A stretch of DNA of 64,000 nt, from contig CM041465.1 of the NCBI GenBank assembly GCA_023213395.1, positions 132,687,741-132,751,740 of the forward strand, read 5' to 3'. How positions within the stretch are numbered: the stretch's first letter is position 1; each line of letters opens with the position of its first letter. Below are positions 36,200-48,200 of this stretch, one piece after another. Position numbers and translations under genes: made by a program. The stretch comes from Cycas panzhihuaensis. Lineage: Eukaryota > Cycadophyta. The notes beneath the pieces are model-generated. The model was not told the DNA's origin. It was given only the letters and a program-made list of their open reading frames with translations, and did not search any database.

Positions 36200-37290
36200 A
36201 TGGTTTATAACTAGACCACTTTTGTTCTAGTGTAACATTCTGTAAAGATTTCCTTGATAATTGGTTTAACAAATAATTGGAGTAAGCTATTACTAACCCA
36301 TAATTTTAAGTCAAGACTTTTTGCATGTAACATGCATCTAATCATTTTAATTATGGTACAGTTCTTGTATTTAGTAACACCATTTTATTGGGGAGTATAG
36401 GCAGTAGAATATTGAAATCTTATTTCATGCTTTTTACAAAATAATGTAAATTTATTACTTAGATATTCTTTGGCATTGTTAGATCTAAAGATTTTAATTT
36501 TTAAGTTGGATTGATTTTCAACCAATGTTTTGAATTTAACAAAGATATCAAATACTTGACTTCTAATTTTGAGCATATAAGCCTAACACTTTCTAAAAAA
36601 GTCATTGATGAAGGTAATAAAATATTTACTTTTAGAGTATGATAGTATTTGGAAGGGACTATAAATATCTAAATATATAAGTTCGATTGGTAATTTTACT
36701 CAAAACAAGGTTCAATAAGGGAAGGAGTCTATGTGTTACTTACCTATTACACAGGCTTTACAAACACCATAAAGCATTGATAAGGGTGGGAGTCCATGAA
36801 CCATATCATATTGATTTAAGTATTATAATTTTATAGAACTTGTATGGCTAAATTATGCATGCTAGAGTTTACTAAATGGGTCAGATTTAGCAATGAAAGT
36901 AGTGGAAGGTTTTGTTTTAGAATGATTTAGATTTTTCAAGATGTACAGACTTATTTTGTGGTCAGCAACCTGAAGAAATAGGTTTAAATTTATTAAAGGG
37001 TTACTAAAAAATATTTATCCTTTTAGATTTCAACAATAAGGTCCTTTTGGTATATTTGATAAATGGATAGAATATTAGGTAACAAACTTAGAACATAAAA
37101 TATATCCTTAATAGAAACATCAGTCAAAGATACTTCACCAATTCCTTTGATTTTTAATCAAGAACAACTTCTAAAAGAGATTTCTTCTTTGAAATTAGAA
37201 TCAGGTTGATAAGTAGATAAATATTCTTGGTGTCCCATCATATAGTGGGAAGCACCTGAATCTAAGATCCACAAGGATGGTTTTGAGATA
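36200..37290 (-). pseudogene. RLC-4 protease and integrase relic
   Basis: The protease begins WILDSGASHYMMGHQEYLST (Trp at 37271) with an intact Asp-Ser-Gly, the best preserved protease motif of the window. The integrase core is open at 36576-36385: MLKIRSQVFDIFVKFK, LVENQSNLKIKIFRSNNAKE. The second catalytic Asp (normally DNGxE) is now Asn. Just downstream TPQ, stop, NGVTKYKNCT carries Lys where the catalytic Glu is expected (NGVxE). Both are single G-to-A changes, so the integrase is dead by substitution as well as by stops. Confidence 0.87.
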
Positions 37291-37719
37291 GGAGTAGAAA
37301 AAATAGATATAGTGGCAGTTAGAGAAATATTAGAATTATGGGATCATGATTATATCCCTTTTAAAATTTGCCATGCTTTAGAGGTAATTATGTTCCTACA
37401 AATGCCTATTGTGCCTCTTTTTATGATAGTAGGCACAACTAATATTTTAATTATTATTAGGATTGAAATTATTTCTTTTTTAGAATATTTGTTTAAGTGA
37501 ATTTTAATTTTTTTGTGGTCTTGAGTACTTAGGATTTTGATAATAATTGTTTATGATAGCTATTATGATTATTTTGATAATTATTTTAGTTTATTGGTTT
37601 ATTTTATGTCTCAGACTTGGAAAAAAGAGCTTAAGAAGGATCTTGAATTTTTCTAGTTTGGATTAACATAGTCTGGTATTCAACTAATTGGTTTATTAAT
37701 TAATTAAACATAACAGGAG

Positions 37720-38170
37720 GGTGTCCACACTACTACCTTGCAGTTTTGTATTGATTAAAAAATTTAGAAAGTTTATTAATAGCTAGATAGACGAGTGTAT
37801 CATCATCTTTTACATGAGTAGTAGTTATAATTTTATCATCTATTTTTGTTAAAGATTTAATATAATTTCTTAAGTCTATATTTATGAGTTGAAGGTTTGA
37901 TAAGAAATCTTCAACTTTAGAGAAATATTCATATTTTAATTCATACATCTTTTATTCAAGAATAACGACTTGTTGTGTATCTACCTTATCATTATTTTCC
38001 TTAAGCTTGGCCTAAACAGTAGTAAGATCATCTGAATCATTGAACTGCCTATGCATGTCTAATGAGAGAGAGGTTAAGATGGTGCCTAAGGCTTTATCAT
38101 AGTTTATTAGATAAACTATATAGGCCTCTAATGTTTTATCAGTAGGTTTCACAAACTCTTCAATCTTCAT
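37720..38170 (-). pseudogene. RLC-4 gag relic
   Basis: From ATG 38170 the frame reads MKIEEFVKPTDKTLEAYIVY, KALGTILTSLSLDM, then KMYELKYEYFSKVEDFLSNL and TKIDDKIITTTHVKDDDTLV. This is the middle of a copia gag with its usual LxxLx-M helix pattern. Two stops interrupt it. The N-terminal W-containing part and the zinc knuckle were not found. Confidence 0.7.
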
Positions 38171-38597
38171 CCTCTATTTATACTAAAGATAACATTAAAG
38201 GGGGGTTAAAGTGCTTAAACCTCTATTAATAATATGTAAACCCTATTTTATCATGCTACTTGATGTCAAACAAGATAGAGAAGTGGGAACAATACAGGAT
38301 GAAGAGATTATAGTTTCATGTTATTCTGAATTGTGTGATTTTTGGGCATTATCATGTTACTAAGTATTTGGATTCAACAGCATTCATCAAACCTATACAA
38401 GCTTATGACTTCTTCTAAATAGATCATCTTTGCTCATATATGCAATCTCACTTCTATGGTGCACTAGAGATAATTTTAGGACTACTAATTAATCAAAAGA
38501 TTGATATATGGTCACTTGACTACATTCTTATAGAGCTTTGTTCTGCTGCCAATGTTCTCTTTCAAAATGATTCCTCTATAACTTTACTCTCATAGCA

Positions 38598-39009
38598 TGA
38601 TAGAGAGAGGGTATCATCGACAAATCATAGGTATACTATGAACATTATTTAACACATATTCATTTAGATAACACATAATTATTTGAAAGGTGGAAAAACC
38701 CTATAGGGGAGAAAAAACTACCTTAGATTATAGTAATATATTATTAGAATAATAACATATTACATAGATTAAAAAATAAGGATCTCATCCTCTCTCTCTA
38801 ATCTGCCAACCTAACCAAGGATGTGCAACCATGTAGCCAACCATTACACTTAGATTCTCGAATAATTATTCAAGAAGATAGGTTAGAGTTTGTTGAAATG
38901 GAAGTGGTCCATTTCATTGAACTTTTAGTATATAAAAATTAAATACATAATAGTTAGATATATAATAAAGATAATATTATAATAACTTTAATAAAGTTTA
39001 TTTCTAACA
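38598..39009 (-). repeat. 5' LTR of RLC-4
   Basis: 412 bp with TG/CA ends, the partner of 33666-34077. Confidence 0.92.
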
Positions 39010-39014
39010 ATCTA

Positions 39015-39140
39015 TAACTACCTAGATTATCTTAGACTCTAATGGGGATCTCTTTTAAGCATGTGGAAGATATCTTAATTATGCTACTAATAGCTTGTCT
39101 CAGTTTGAAGTTGTCATTCCTACTATGTGATTTGTTATTT
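39015..39140 (+). pseudogene. Possible RNase H relic, second part
   Basis: Continuation of the fragment at 33591-33665 after RLC-4: LDSNGDLFQACGRYLNYATN, then SLSQFEVVIPTM and a stop. See the first part for the argument. Confidence 0.4.
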
Positions 39141-39477
39141 CAACGAATGTGTAGTATGTCATTCTCTCTTTTAACTTCTTGTCATTAGTTAGTTAAGTTA
39201 CTAAGAGTTATGTTTTGCATAGCTTTACTTTAATCTCTACTTTATGTTATATTCATTATTTAACTCATTTTTCCTACACTTTTACCATCATGCTTATCTT
39301 GCACTTGTAAAATTCTGAGATAGATTATCTAGTAAACATGATACTTAATGCTCATTAATAAACTTTGCTCTAATAAAATAGTATAAATAGAAGCTTGTGT
39401 ATGATTTTTTATTTTCTTATTTTTCCTTTAAAGGATTAGTGATATATTTTCATTATAGAAACACTATCCTATAATTC
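39141..39477. other. Unannotated AT-rich spacer
   Basis: Nothing recognisable. The last five bases before RLC-5 (39478-39482, TTCCT) are its target-site duplication. Confidence 0.4.
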
Positions 39478-39482
39478 TTCCT

Positions 39483-40138
39483 TATTATATAATGTGATAA
39501 TAATATTTTGGAGGCTAAAATTTTGATAGGTTGGCAGCATAGTTTCCCCCCAAACTTCCTCGAGGGGATCAAAGGAAGGCAGGAATCCCCATTGGTCAGA
39601 GGTGCGGGAGGAGTTGGAACCCTCCCCATAAAGATAGAGTTCGAGGGTGATAGCCCGAGACCCAAAAAGCTAACACTGAAAAGCATATTAAATTGTAAAG
39701 AGAATTGGGGTCGTTTGCTCAAAATGCCTTAGATCCAATGGTCAAGATTTATGCCTTGTATGACTCTCTCATATAGCCCGATTTAGAATATTTTTTCATT
39801 ATGTTGATGGTGTTCAATATATTGGATGTACTGTGAGGAGTTGGGTGACTAGTTGTTGTGGCTATGAGTATTATATTAAAGATTATATATATTTCTCCAT
39901 TCTTTGATAATAAAGATCGATACCTTTCTTGTGTGGATGTTTCCCTAGCATACTATTAGGGTTTTACCACATTATATCATGTATATGTGTGATGCTTTGT
40001 CTTTCTAATTAATTTATTATATTATCTCTAGTTTAAGAACTTGCATGTTATATTTTAGTTTTGATTCTTATAATTAGTTGCAAAATAGTTTAGATCTTGG
40101 TGGTAGTTTTTGGTTATTAGGACCTAGTTTACTTAACA
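39483..40138 (+). repeat. 5' LTR of RLC-5
   Basis: 656 bp, repeated at 43616-44274. It contains a GC-rich stretch (39546-39665) with several G and C runs, a run of short AT-rich promoter-like sequence, and ends CTTAACA two bases before the PBS. Confidence 0.93.
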
Positions 40139-40140
40139 AG

Positions 40141-40152
40141 TGGTATCATAAC
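40141..40152 (+). other. Primer-binding site of RLC-5
   Basis: TGGTATCATAAC: initiator-Met tRNA complement in its first eight bases, two bases after the LTR. Confidence 0.9.
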
Positions 40153-40179
40153 CACTTTTATTTTTGTAGCAAGTTTGTA

Positions 40180-40940
40180 AAGGTTTTGGTGTTGGATTTT
40201 TCTACACCAAATAGAAAACTAGCGAATACAAAGTTTGAGGTGGAGAAATTCAATGGCAAGAATAACTTCGAGTTGTGGAAGTTGAAAGTATATGATGTTC
40301 TAGTACAATAAAGTTTGTATAAAGCTCTTGCAGGCAAATCGAAGAAACCCACAGGGATGGACGATAATAAATGGGATAATCTAGAAAAAAGGGCTCTTAG
40401 CATAATACGATTGTATTTGGCAGATAAAATTCTATTTAACATTACAAGGAAGCAGATAGAAATAGGATTATAGACCTAATTGGAAGGCTTGTACATGACT
40501 AAATTAATGACGAATCAAATCTACTTGAAAAGGTAGTTGTACTTATTACAGATGAAGGTATAAAAATTGCTAATCATTTAAATATTTTTAATACTCTTAT
40601 TTGTCAGTTGGCTAGTATCGATATCACAATTGAGGATGAGGATAAGGATGTTACCTTGTTATACTCATTATTAGAATCCTAGGATAATATTCTCACATCA
40701 ATTAGTTTTAGCACTATAGATGAATTAGATTATGATTATGTTATGAGTGCTTTACTGATGGAAAAAGTAAGGAGGAAGTCTAGTCTCGAAACCTCCACAC
40801 CAGAAACTATGACAGCAAGGGGCGGAACAATTGAGAGAGGACAAAGCTCTAGGGATAAATTGAGGTCAAAGTCAAAAGGCAAGAAGAGTAAACACGAATA
40901 TTGGTACTGCAATAAGACAGGTCAATGAGAGAGGACTTAA
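40180..40940 (+). pseudogene. RLC-5 gag relic
   Basis: The N-terminal part reads KFEVEKFNGKNNFELWKLKV, the standard copia gag opening. A stop and then SLYKALAGKSKKPTGMDDNK, W and RALSIIRLYLADKILFNI follow. Frameshifts follow, and the C-terminal basic region is open at 40743-40928. It ends in the zinc knuckle trace YWYCNKTGQ, stop, ERT, i.e. CX2CX4HX4C with the first Cys, the His and the last Cys changed. No certain start codon remains. Confidence 0.88.
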
Positions 40941-41760
40941 TATGTTGATGAACTATAAGTTACTTCCTAACTTATAGCTTTCAGATTTAGATTTTTGTAA
41001 ACATTGTATTTTTGAAAAGTAGTATAGACTCAGGTTTAAAGTAGGGAGTCACATTAGTAAAGGTCTTCTAGATTACATACATTCAGATGTGTGGGAACCA
41101 AACCCTATAATATCTTATGGATGATCATTGTACTTTGTTATATTTATAAATGATTACTCTAGAAAGGTATGGGTCTATTTTTTGAAAAGGAAATCTGAAG
41201 TTTTCAATGTATTTAAGCAATTCAAGGCTCTAGTTGAGAAGAGTACTAACAAGTCAATCAAATCTTTAAGAACTGATAATGGAGGTGAGTACAACTCCTT
41301 GGAGTTTGAGAACTATTACAAAGAAGTCAGGACCGAAAGGCATAAGACCACTAGCTATACTCTACAACAAAATGTCATAGCTGAGTACATGAACAAGACA
41401 CTCTTGGAAAGGGCAAGAAGCATGCTAAGTAATATAAGAGTGAGTAGGGCTTATGAGTAGAAGCTATTCAAACAACTTATTATTTGGTAAACAGGTCACC
41501 ATCACTTACAATAGATTGTAAGATTCTTGAAGAGGTATGGACTGAACATCTATGTGACTATTCAAATTTAAAAGTTTTTGGTTGTGATACTTATGCCTTG
41601 ACTGATAAAAATCAACGTTCAAAGTTAGACCCAAAATCCAAGAGATGTATCTTTATTGGTTATGGTGATAGAGATGGTGTGAAAGGATATAGGTTATAGG
41701 ATCCTACTACCTACAAAATCACTATTAATAGAGATGTTATATTTGATGAATATCCTTTTC
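40941..41760 (+). pseudogene. RLC-5 integrase relic with intact DD35E residues
   Basis: Directly after the gag knuckle the frame reads MNYKLLPN, SDLDFCKHCIFEK: the second half of the pre-integrase zinc region. The whole protease and the first zinc pair are therefore missing. The integrase core gives YIHSDVWEPNP (Asp at 41086), FVIFINDYSRKVWVYFLKRK, LRTDNGGEYNS (Asp at 41275) and AEYMNKTLLERARSML (Glu at 41383). The last two are exactly 36 codons apart, the canonical D-35-E spacing, and all three are in one frame. A frameshift near 41460 leads to the open C-terminal part 41484-41699 (VFGCDTYALTDKNQRSKLD, KSKRCIFIGYG). Confidence 0.92.
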
Positions 41761-42029
41761 TAAAATTAGATAGTGTAGAAGTTGAAATGAAATAAGAGCA
41801 GAAAGTTAAACATCAACAAGTCAATCTTGAGACCCAACTATCTTTGGAAACATAATAGCAAGAAGACCTTTCTGAAGATGAATCTATAACAGATTTATAG
41901 GAGTATGTGGACACTCCTCTACCAACTATTAGAAGATCTACATGAGTTAGCCATCCACCTAATAGGTTTATCTCATCAATTTCTATTGCTTTAGTTTCTA
42001 ATAATGGTAAGCCTATATCTAATCAAGAA

Positions 42030-42780
42030 GTAGTAGATGATATCCATAATGAGAAGTGGAAGAGGGCTATGCAGGAAGAGATAAATGCTTTGAAGAAAAG
42101 TAATTCATGGGACTTGGTAGAACTTCTACATGGTAGGAAGATTATTGGTTACAGGTGGGTTTAAAAAAAAAAATTAGAAGGTGATAGAAAGGTTGATAAA
42201 TGCAGGGTAAGACTCATGGCTAAAGGTTTTTCATAGAAAGTAGGTATTGACTTTCATGAGATATTTTCACCAATTGTTAAACTTGTTTCAATTTAGATTC
42301 TGTTAGCATTAGTAGCTTCTCTTGATTTGGAGTTAGAATAGTTAGAAGTAAAAACTACTTTTCTACATGGAGATTTAGATGAGGAGATCTATATAGATCA
42401 ATTAAAAGGGTTTATACAGGATGGTAGGAAAAGACTTGTTTATAGGCTTAGGAAATTATTGTATGGACTGAAGTAATCACCCAAGAAATAGTATAGGAAG
42501 TTTGATGCCTTCATTAAGAGTTAAAATTTTAAAAGAAGTGAGTATGGTCATTGTGTTTACTTTAAATTCTTAGATAATGGCTCATTCATTATCTTGGTAT
42601 GGTATGTTGATGACATGCAGGTTGCAAGCAAGAGCATGGTAGAAATCAACACATTAAAAGTTCAATTGGCTAGGACTTTTGATATGAAGGGTCTAGGAGC
42701 TGTAAAATAATCTTAGGTATGGAGATACATAGAGGCAGAAAAAATGGTAAGCTATGGTTATCACAATAGAAATATAAGGA
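42030..42780 (+). pseudogene. RLC-5 reverse transcriptase relic
   Basis: Copia RT: EKWKRAMQEEINALKKSNSW, then LVELLHGRK, VRLMAKGFS-like sequence and the active site WYVDDMQVAS (YVDD at 42603-42614). An A9 run near 42164-42173 coincides with a frame change at the VxxKKK position. Numerous TAG codons stand at Gln positions. Confidence 0.9.
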
Positions 42781-42784
42781 GAAG

Positions 42785-43558
42785 GTGCTAACTAGATTTG
42801 GTATAGCAAATATGAAACCAGTAAGTATCATGTTGGCTTCCCATTTCAAGCTTTCTTTGAGTATGAGTCCTAGTAATGAAGAAGAAAAGAATTATATGTC
42901 TCGTATACCTTATACTAGTGTACCAGGAAGTTTGACGTATGCCATGGTATGCACAAGGCCTGACATTTCACATGCAATCAGTGTAGTTAGCAAGTTTATG
43001 ACAAATCTAGGAGAGGAACATTAGGTAATAGTGAAATGAGTGTTTTAGTATTTGAGGGGCATAAGTAACTATTACATCACCTTTAGAGGTACAGATAATC
43101 ATGTTTATGGATATATTGATTCATACTTTGTAGGATATTTAGATAAGAGAAGTTCTACCTTAGGTTATGTATTTGCTCTTACAAATGGTCTGGTTAGTTG
43201 GATGTTAAAATTACAGAGCATAATTGTATTATCAACTACAGAAGTAGAATATATTACTACAGCACATGCTTGTAAAGAAATAATCTAGTCGCAGGGTCTA
43301 TTGGTTAATCTTAGAATAAAACAAGAAAAGGTAAAGGCATTTTATGACAGTCAAAGTACTATTTAATTAGCAAAGAATCTAGCTTATCATAGTAGGACAA
43401 AGCATATTGCTCTTAAGTATCATTTTATTAGATAGGTTATGGAAGTAAGTGGAGTGGCAGTTGATAAGGTTAATACAAAATAGAATTGTGTTGACATGTT
43501 CAAAAAACCAGTACTATTAGAGAAGTTCAAATGGTATTTGACTTCTCTTGGCTTGTAA
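42785..43558 (+). pseudogene. RLC-5 RNase H relic and polyprotein end
   Basis: Two open stretches in one frame (42785-43024 and 43052-43288): MLTRFGIANMKPVSIMLASH, MSRIPYTSVPGSLTYAMVCT, RPDISHAISVVSKF, then VYGYIDSYFVGYLDKRSSTL and VLSTTEVEYIT. These are the RT-RNase H connection and the RNase H boxes with the first Asp and the Glu. KAFYDSQSTI gives the third acidic residue. The frame closes with EKFKWYLTSLGL and TAA at 43556-43558, the normal copia C-terminus. Four TAG or TAA codons interrupt it. Confidence 0.92.
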
Positions 43559-43604
43559 AAAAGGTGATGACTGGTCCAGGAAAGGTGTTAGGTAAATTGT
43601 TGTC

Positions 43605-43615
43605 AAGGTGGAGAT
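43605..43615 (+). other. Polypurine tract of RLC-5
   Basis: AAGGTGGAGAT immediately precedes the 3' LTR, the common copia form AAGTGGGAGATT with small changes. Confidence 0.85.
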
Positions 43616-44274
43616 TATTAGATAATATGACAACAATGTTTTGGATGTTAAAATTTTGACAGGTTAGTAGTGTAGTTTCCTCCCTAAACTTCCTCAGGGG
43701 AATTCAAGAGAGGCGGGAGCCTCCCTTGGTCAAGGGGTGTGGGGGGAGTTGGAATCCCCCAGTGCAAAGAGGGGGTTTGGGGGTGATAACCCCTGACCCA
43801 TAAAACTAGCACTGAAAAACATATTAAATTGTAAAGAGAATCAGGATTATTTTCTTTAAATACCCTAGATTCGATGGTCAAAATTTATGCCTTGTATGAC
43901 TCTTGCATATAGCTTGATTTAGGGTGTTTTTTCATTATGTTGATGGTGTTTATTGTATTGGATATACTATGAGGAGTTGGGTGGCTGATTATTATAGCTA
44001 TGAGCATTCTACTATAAATTATGTACATTTCTTCATTCTTTGATAATAAAGATTAATGTCTTTCCTGTGTGGATGTTTTCCTAGCATACTGCTAGGGTTT
44101 TACCACATTATATTGGGTGTATATATGATGATTTGGATTTCTAATTCATTTATTATATTATCTCTAACTTAAAAACTTGTATGTTAAATTTTAGTTTCGA
44201 TTCCTGTAATTAGTTGCAAAATAGTTTAGATCTTGGTGGTAGTTTCTGGTTATTGGGACCTAGTTTAATAAATA
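43616..44274 (+). repeat. 3' LTR of RLC-5
   Basis: 659 bp, the partner of 39483-40138. Here the GC-rich cluster keeps longer G runs (43731-43797), with GGGGG-TTT-GGGGG as its core. Confidence 0.93.
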
Positions 44275-44279
44275 TTCCT

Positions 44280-44776
44280 CTTTTATCTAGTTAGAAAAGG
44301 TTACAAGTCAAAGAATTTTAGGACTTAAAACCACTTCCCCCTTTTATAAACTATATGTTATTCATGGGAATTAATTAGTCACCTCTATGGATAACTCATT
44401 ACTATCTATGTCTTGTAAGTTGTTGCTTGAAGACTAGTCACAGGCATAGGTCTACTTAGATTCACCATCTCCAAGTTATCCACAATTCTCTAGTATTATA
44501 GAGCTATGGGTTTTATACAATGAGAGTCATAGTATTCACATTAGTTATTATTATGAGAGGCTACTTTTAGTTTAGATAAGTAGAGATATCAACACTCAAT
44601 ATATATCTCATGAGTAAACTATAAGAAAATAGGTTGAAGATTTCATCTACTCAATATCAACAGAATATTATGCTTTGGTACTTCTTCACTAAAAAAATTG
44701 AGTTCACTCCCTATTTACCTATTAGAAATAGGTCTCTATGTTTTATTCCACTAGAGCTTATTGTGTTTAGATTGCC
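44280..44776. other. Unannotated sequence between RLC-5 and RLC-6
   Basis: No gene recognised. It continues at 56513 on the far side of RLC-6. One plus frame near 44630-44690 reads RVEDFIYSISTEYYALVLLH without stops but has no known motif. Confidence 0.4.
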
Positions 44777-44781
44777 TCCAT

Positions 44782-45087
44782 TAAAGCTTATATGGGGATA
44801 GAACAAAACATTTACAAAGCTATATTAATAAAAAATTAATAAAATTTTTAATAGTAGGTGGTGTTAAAGAACATTTGTGAGTATTTGCACTTCATATATA
44901 TATATTTAGGATGTTGGGCAAGCCCACCATTAATCGACACATTTTTTTAAATTAAATAATAATAATAAATAAATAAAAAATATATACCTCTTCTCTATGT
45001 CAGTTGAAGATGGTTGAAGGTGGCCCTGCGAAGTCCCAATGCCACTGTGCATACTCTTAACAGAAAATTGAACCTTATTTTTTAACA
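44782..45087 (-). repeat. 3' LTR of RLC-6
   Basis: 306 bp, repeated at 56203-56507. The complement of the purine tract, TTCTCCCCTAT, follows at 45088-45098. Confidence 0.94.
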
Positions 45088-45099
45088 TTCTCCCCTATA

Positions 45100-46640
45100 A
45101 TATTCATTTTGTATAACTCCAATATTATCTCTAAATTTGTAGAATTTAATTTTCTTAAGTGCCTTTATAAAATATCTATTGTTTGATCTTCCATGCTATA
45201 GTAAATCAACTCTATTTCTCCTGCTTGGATAAGTTACCATATGAAGTGATGTTGCATCTCAATGTATTTAGTTCTTCCATAGAAAATTGGATTACGTGTC
45301 ATCTGAATAATACTCTAATTATCATACCATATTTTAGTAGGACCATCCTGTTTCACTTGGAAATCATGAAGTAGATGATGTAACCAAATTGTTTTGCATG
45401 TACCTGATACTTCTACCTTATATTCTATTTTGGTTGTGGATAAGGAGACAGTATTTTGCTTTTTGGTATGACATGTTATAGTTGTTGAACCTAAACTGAA
45501 GGTGTATCCAGAAGCAAACTTTCTATCGTTAACATCACTTGCCTAATCTAAATCTGTATACACAATTAATCTAAAATCTGATGAAGGTTTATAATGTAGC
45601 CCATAGTCTGTCATGCCCTTTATATACTGTAGGGTTCATTTAGCCACTTACCAATGTATAGTTTTAAGATCTCGTATAAACTTTGATACAACACTAATTG
45701 TATGCATGATATTTAGTTGTGTTGATGTCAAATATATTAGGCTTCCTATCAACTTTCTATATAATGTAGGATCAACAGGAGTGGAATCATCAAGTTTAGA
45801 CAATTTGATTCCAACTCCTACTGGTGTAGACAAGGCCTTACAATCACTCATCTTGAACTTTTAGAGCAAGTCCAAGGTATACATCCTTTGGGAGATAAAA
45901 TTACCATCATCATCTTACCGAACTTCCAATCCTAGGAAGTAATGCATTAACCCTAAGTATGTCATTTTGAACTCCTTGCATATGTTATCCTTGAATTTTT
46001 GAGAAAGATGAGAGTCATTTCTTGTATAAACTAAGTCGTCAACATAAAGTCCCATAATCAATATGGAGTCTCCTTTTATTTTGATATATAGATTTAGATC
46101 CAATTGGGTTCTCTCAAATCCTTGATCTCTGAAATATTTATTTATCTAAAGCACCATGTTCTAGGTGCTTATTTCAAACCATAAAGTGCCTTCTTATGTT
46201 TGTACACTTTATTATCTTCCCCCTTGACTTTAAAACCTTTTGGTTGTTGAACATATATTTCTTTTTTAATGTAGCCACTAAGAAAGGTGCTCTTAATGTT
46301 TATTTAGTGAACATCCCAATCGTTTTAGACTATTAGACTTAACATCATATGAATAGTCTCCATCAAAGCAATAAGGGCAAACGTTTTATTATAATCTATA
46401 CCTTCTCTTTATCTATATCCTTCAGCAATAAATTTAGCCTTATGTTTGTCAATGGACCCATCAGATCTAAACTTGGTCTTATAGACCTATTTGGTTCCAA
46501 TGGTTATTTTGTTAGGAGGAAGATCAACAAGTTCCCATGTATCATTTTTTACTATAGAATTATACTCCTCTTCCATAGCTTTTCTCCATTCATCATGAGT
46601 ATTTGCCTCTTCAAAAGTGTGAGGATCATGGACTTCCATC
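45100..46640 (-). pseudogene. RLC-6 reverse transcriptase and RNase H relic
   Basis: RT starts near 46635 with EANTHDEWRKAMEEEYNSIV, KNDTWELVDLPPNK and KFRSDGSIDKHK. The active site GLYVDDLVYTRNDS has YVDD at 46046-46035, inside a 62-codon open stretch. RNase H includes TLYRKLIGSLIYLTSTQLNI, MHTISVVSKF, IVYTDLD, LSTTKIEYK and IWYDN. All catalytic positions that I can place remain acidic. Fewer than ten stops are seen over about 500 codons, and the readable text runs almost to the 3' LTR. Confidence 0.92.
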
Positions 46641-46899
46641 ACTTAACTTATAAGGGTAAAGTTGACTTAATTTGAATAAGTAGATCTCCTGTCAAAGTTA
46701 TTGTCCAATATGGTATCTAAGTTATGGCTTCTTTGGATCCATTTAGGAAACCTTTAAGATTGAGTAGAGGTTCCCTCATCACTTGGCCTTGATACATCAA
46801 TATTTTGCTTTGAATCCTATCTAGGTAGATCATATGTAGACCTTGGAGATGGATCAAAGTTAGTCATAATATTCTTGCCTTTATCTTAGACACAATCAG

Positions 46900-48200
46900 A
46901 TTAATAGTAGTCATTTTCTTTAAATACATCTCTATTAATAATAATCTTTCTTTTCTTTAAGTCATACACCTTATATGATTTTGACACGTCAATATACCCA
47001 ATAAATATACACTTAGTGATTTTGTTACCAAGTTTAGTCATTTTTTATTCTAGAATATGGACAAAGGCTAGGCATCCAAATATTCTCAAGTGATGAATGC
47101 TAGGTTTGTGACCTGTTTATGCTTCTTTTGGTATCATCCACCTAAGGGCTTTGGTGGTACACCTGTTCAGGAGATAAATTATAGTATGGATAGCTTTTGC
47201 CTAGAATTCATATCCTAATTTCTTATCTTTAAGTATGCACGTAGCCATTTCAACTATGGTGTAATTTTTACATTCAGTAACCCTATTCGGCTATGATGTG
47301 TAGGGGTTTCTATATTACCTTCTAATATCTTGGTAGGTATAATAGGTATTGAATTTATTAGTAATGAACTCTCCCCCATTATCTAACCTTAGGAAAAATA
47401 TTTTGTGGCCACTTTGCTTCTCCATAAAGGTTTTTAAGTCCACAAAGCATTGAAATACATTTGACTTAAATTTTAGGAAATAGGCCCATGTCTTCCTTGT
47501 ATAATCATCAATAAAGATGAGGAAATACTTTGCACTAGCTAGAGATGGGTGAACTATTGGACCATAAAGATATATGTAGATTAATTGAAATGGCTTGTTT
47601 TCCATATAACTTCCATTAGAAAAACTCTATATGTTACTTGCCTAGGAAGCATCCCTCACAAATGTCCTTGTTGACTTCAATTTGTGGTAGGCATTCAACC
47701 ATATTCATTCTTTTCATAAGGGCCAAGATTTCATAGTTTAGGTGGCTAAACCTTTTATGCCACATATCACTATCTATCTTGATTGTTATATTTAATATAT
47801 AATTATCTAAAGGGGTTATGACTAACTTGAAGAATTTGCCGCTAGTCATCTTTCCTTTGGTAACAACAACTTTATTTTGTCTTTTGTCCTTGATAGTACA
47901 TTCACCATTATCAAACATAATCTTATAGTCCTATTCTATCATCTGTCCCATAGATAGGAGATTTTTCTTGAGAGTTGGAACATGGAGAACATCATTAAGA
48001 TATCTATTTTCTCCTAAATCTATTGTGATGATGACTTTACCTCTTCCACTAGATTCATACGATATATCATCACTAAATATAATTGTGCCTTTCCTAGACC
48101 TATTAATAGTTTAGAATATCTCTTTCGTATGTGTCATATGTGTGGAGCATCCAGAGTCTATATACCAACAATCTTATTCTTCATAGGTAATAAAGTTTGA
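46900..48200 (-). pseudogene. RLC-6 protease and integrase relic
   Basis: The protease reads CWYIDSGCSTHMTHTKEIF (Trp at 48177) with intact Asp-Ser-Gly, then DVLHVPTLKKNLLSMGQM. The pre-integrase region is open at 47918-47634: MWHKRFSHLNYEILALMKRM and ICEGCFLGK, so the zinc ligands His, His, Cys, Cys are all present. The integrase core is open at 47605-47315: IYIYLYGPI (first Asp changed to Tyr in the L-D-x-x-GP motif), FLIFIDDYTRKTWAYFLKFK and LRLDNGGEF (second Asp). NRVTECKNYTIVEMA then supplies the Glu. The first catalytic Asp is thus lost although the rest is well preserved. Confidence 0.9.

Larger units (their letters stand above)
33666..39009 (-). mobile_element. RLC-4, Ty1/copia element
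   Basis: A 5.3-kb minus-strand copia element with two 412-bp LTRs, gag and pol. Flanks are ATTTG (33661-33665) and ATCTA (39010-39014). Both derive from ATCTG by one C-to-T and one G-to-A change, so this is probably the target-site duplication. The primer-binding site is weak (ACTCTCATAGCA, 38586-38597). Confidence 0.9.
39483..44274 (+). mobile_element. RLC-5, Ty1/copia element, plus strand
   Basis: A 4.8-kb copia element with LTRs of 656 and 659 bp, PBS, gag, integrase, RT, RNase H and purine tract. Exact 5-bp target-site duplications TTCCT flank it (39478-39482 and 44275-44279). It lacks the protease and part of the pre-integrase region. It is the only copia element with readable pol on the plus strand. 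Gag resembles RLC-2. Confidence 0.95.

Noticed and set aside
33666-39009. Reading 33666-44274 as one large element
   Set aside because: RLC-4 and RLC-5 have different LTRs, opposite strands and separate flanking duplications.
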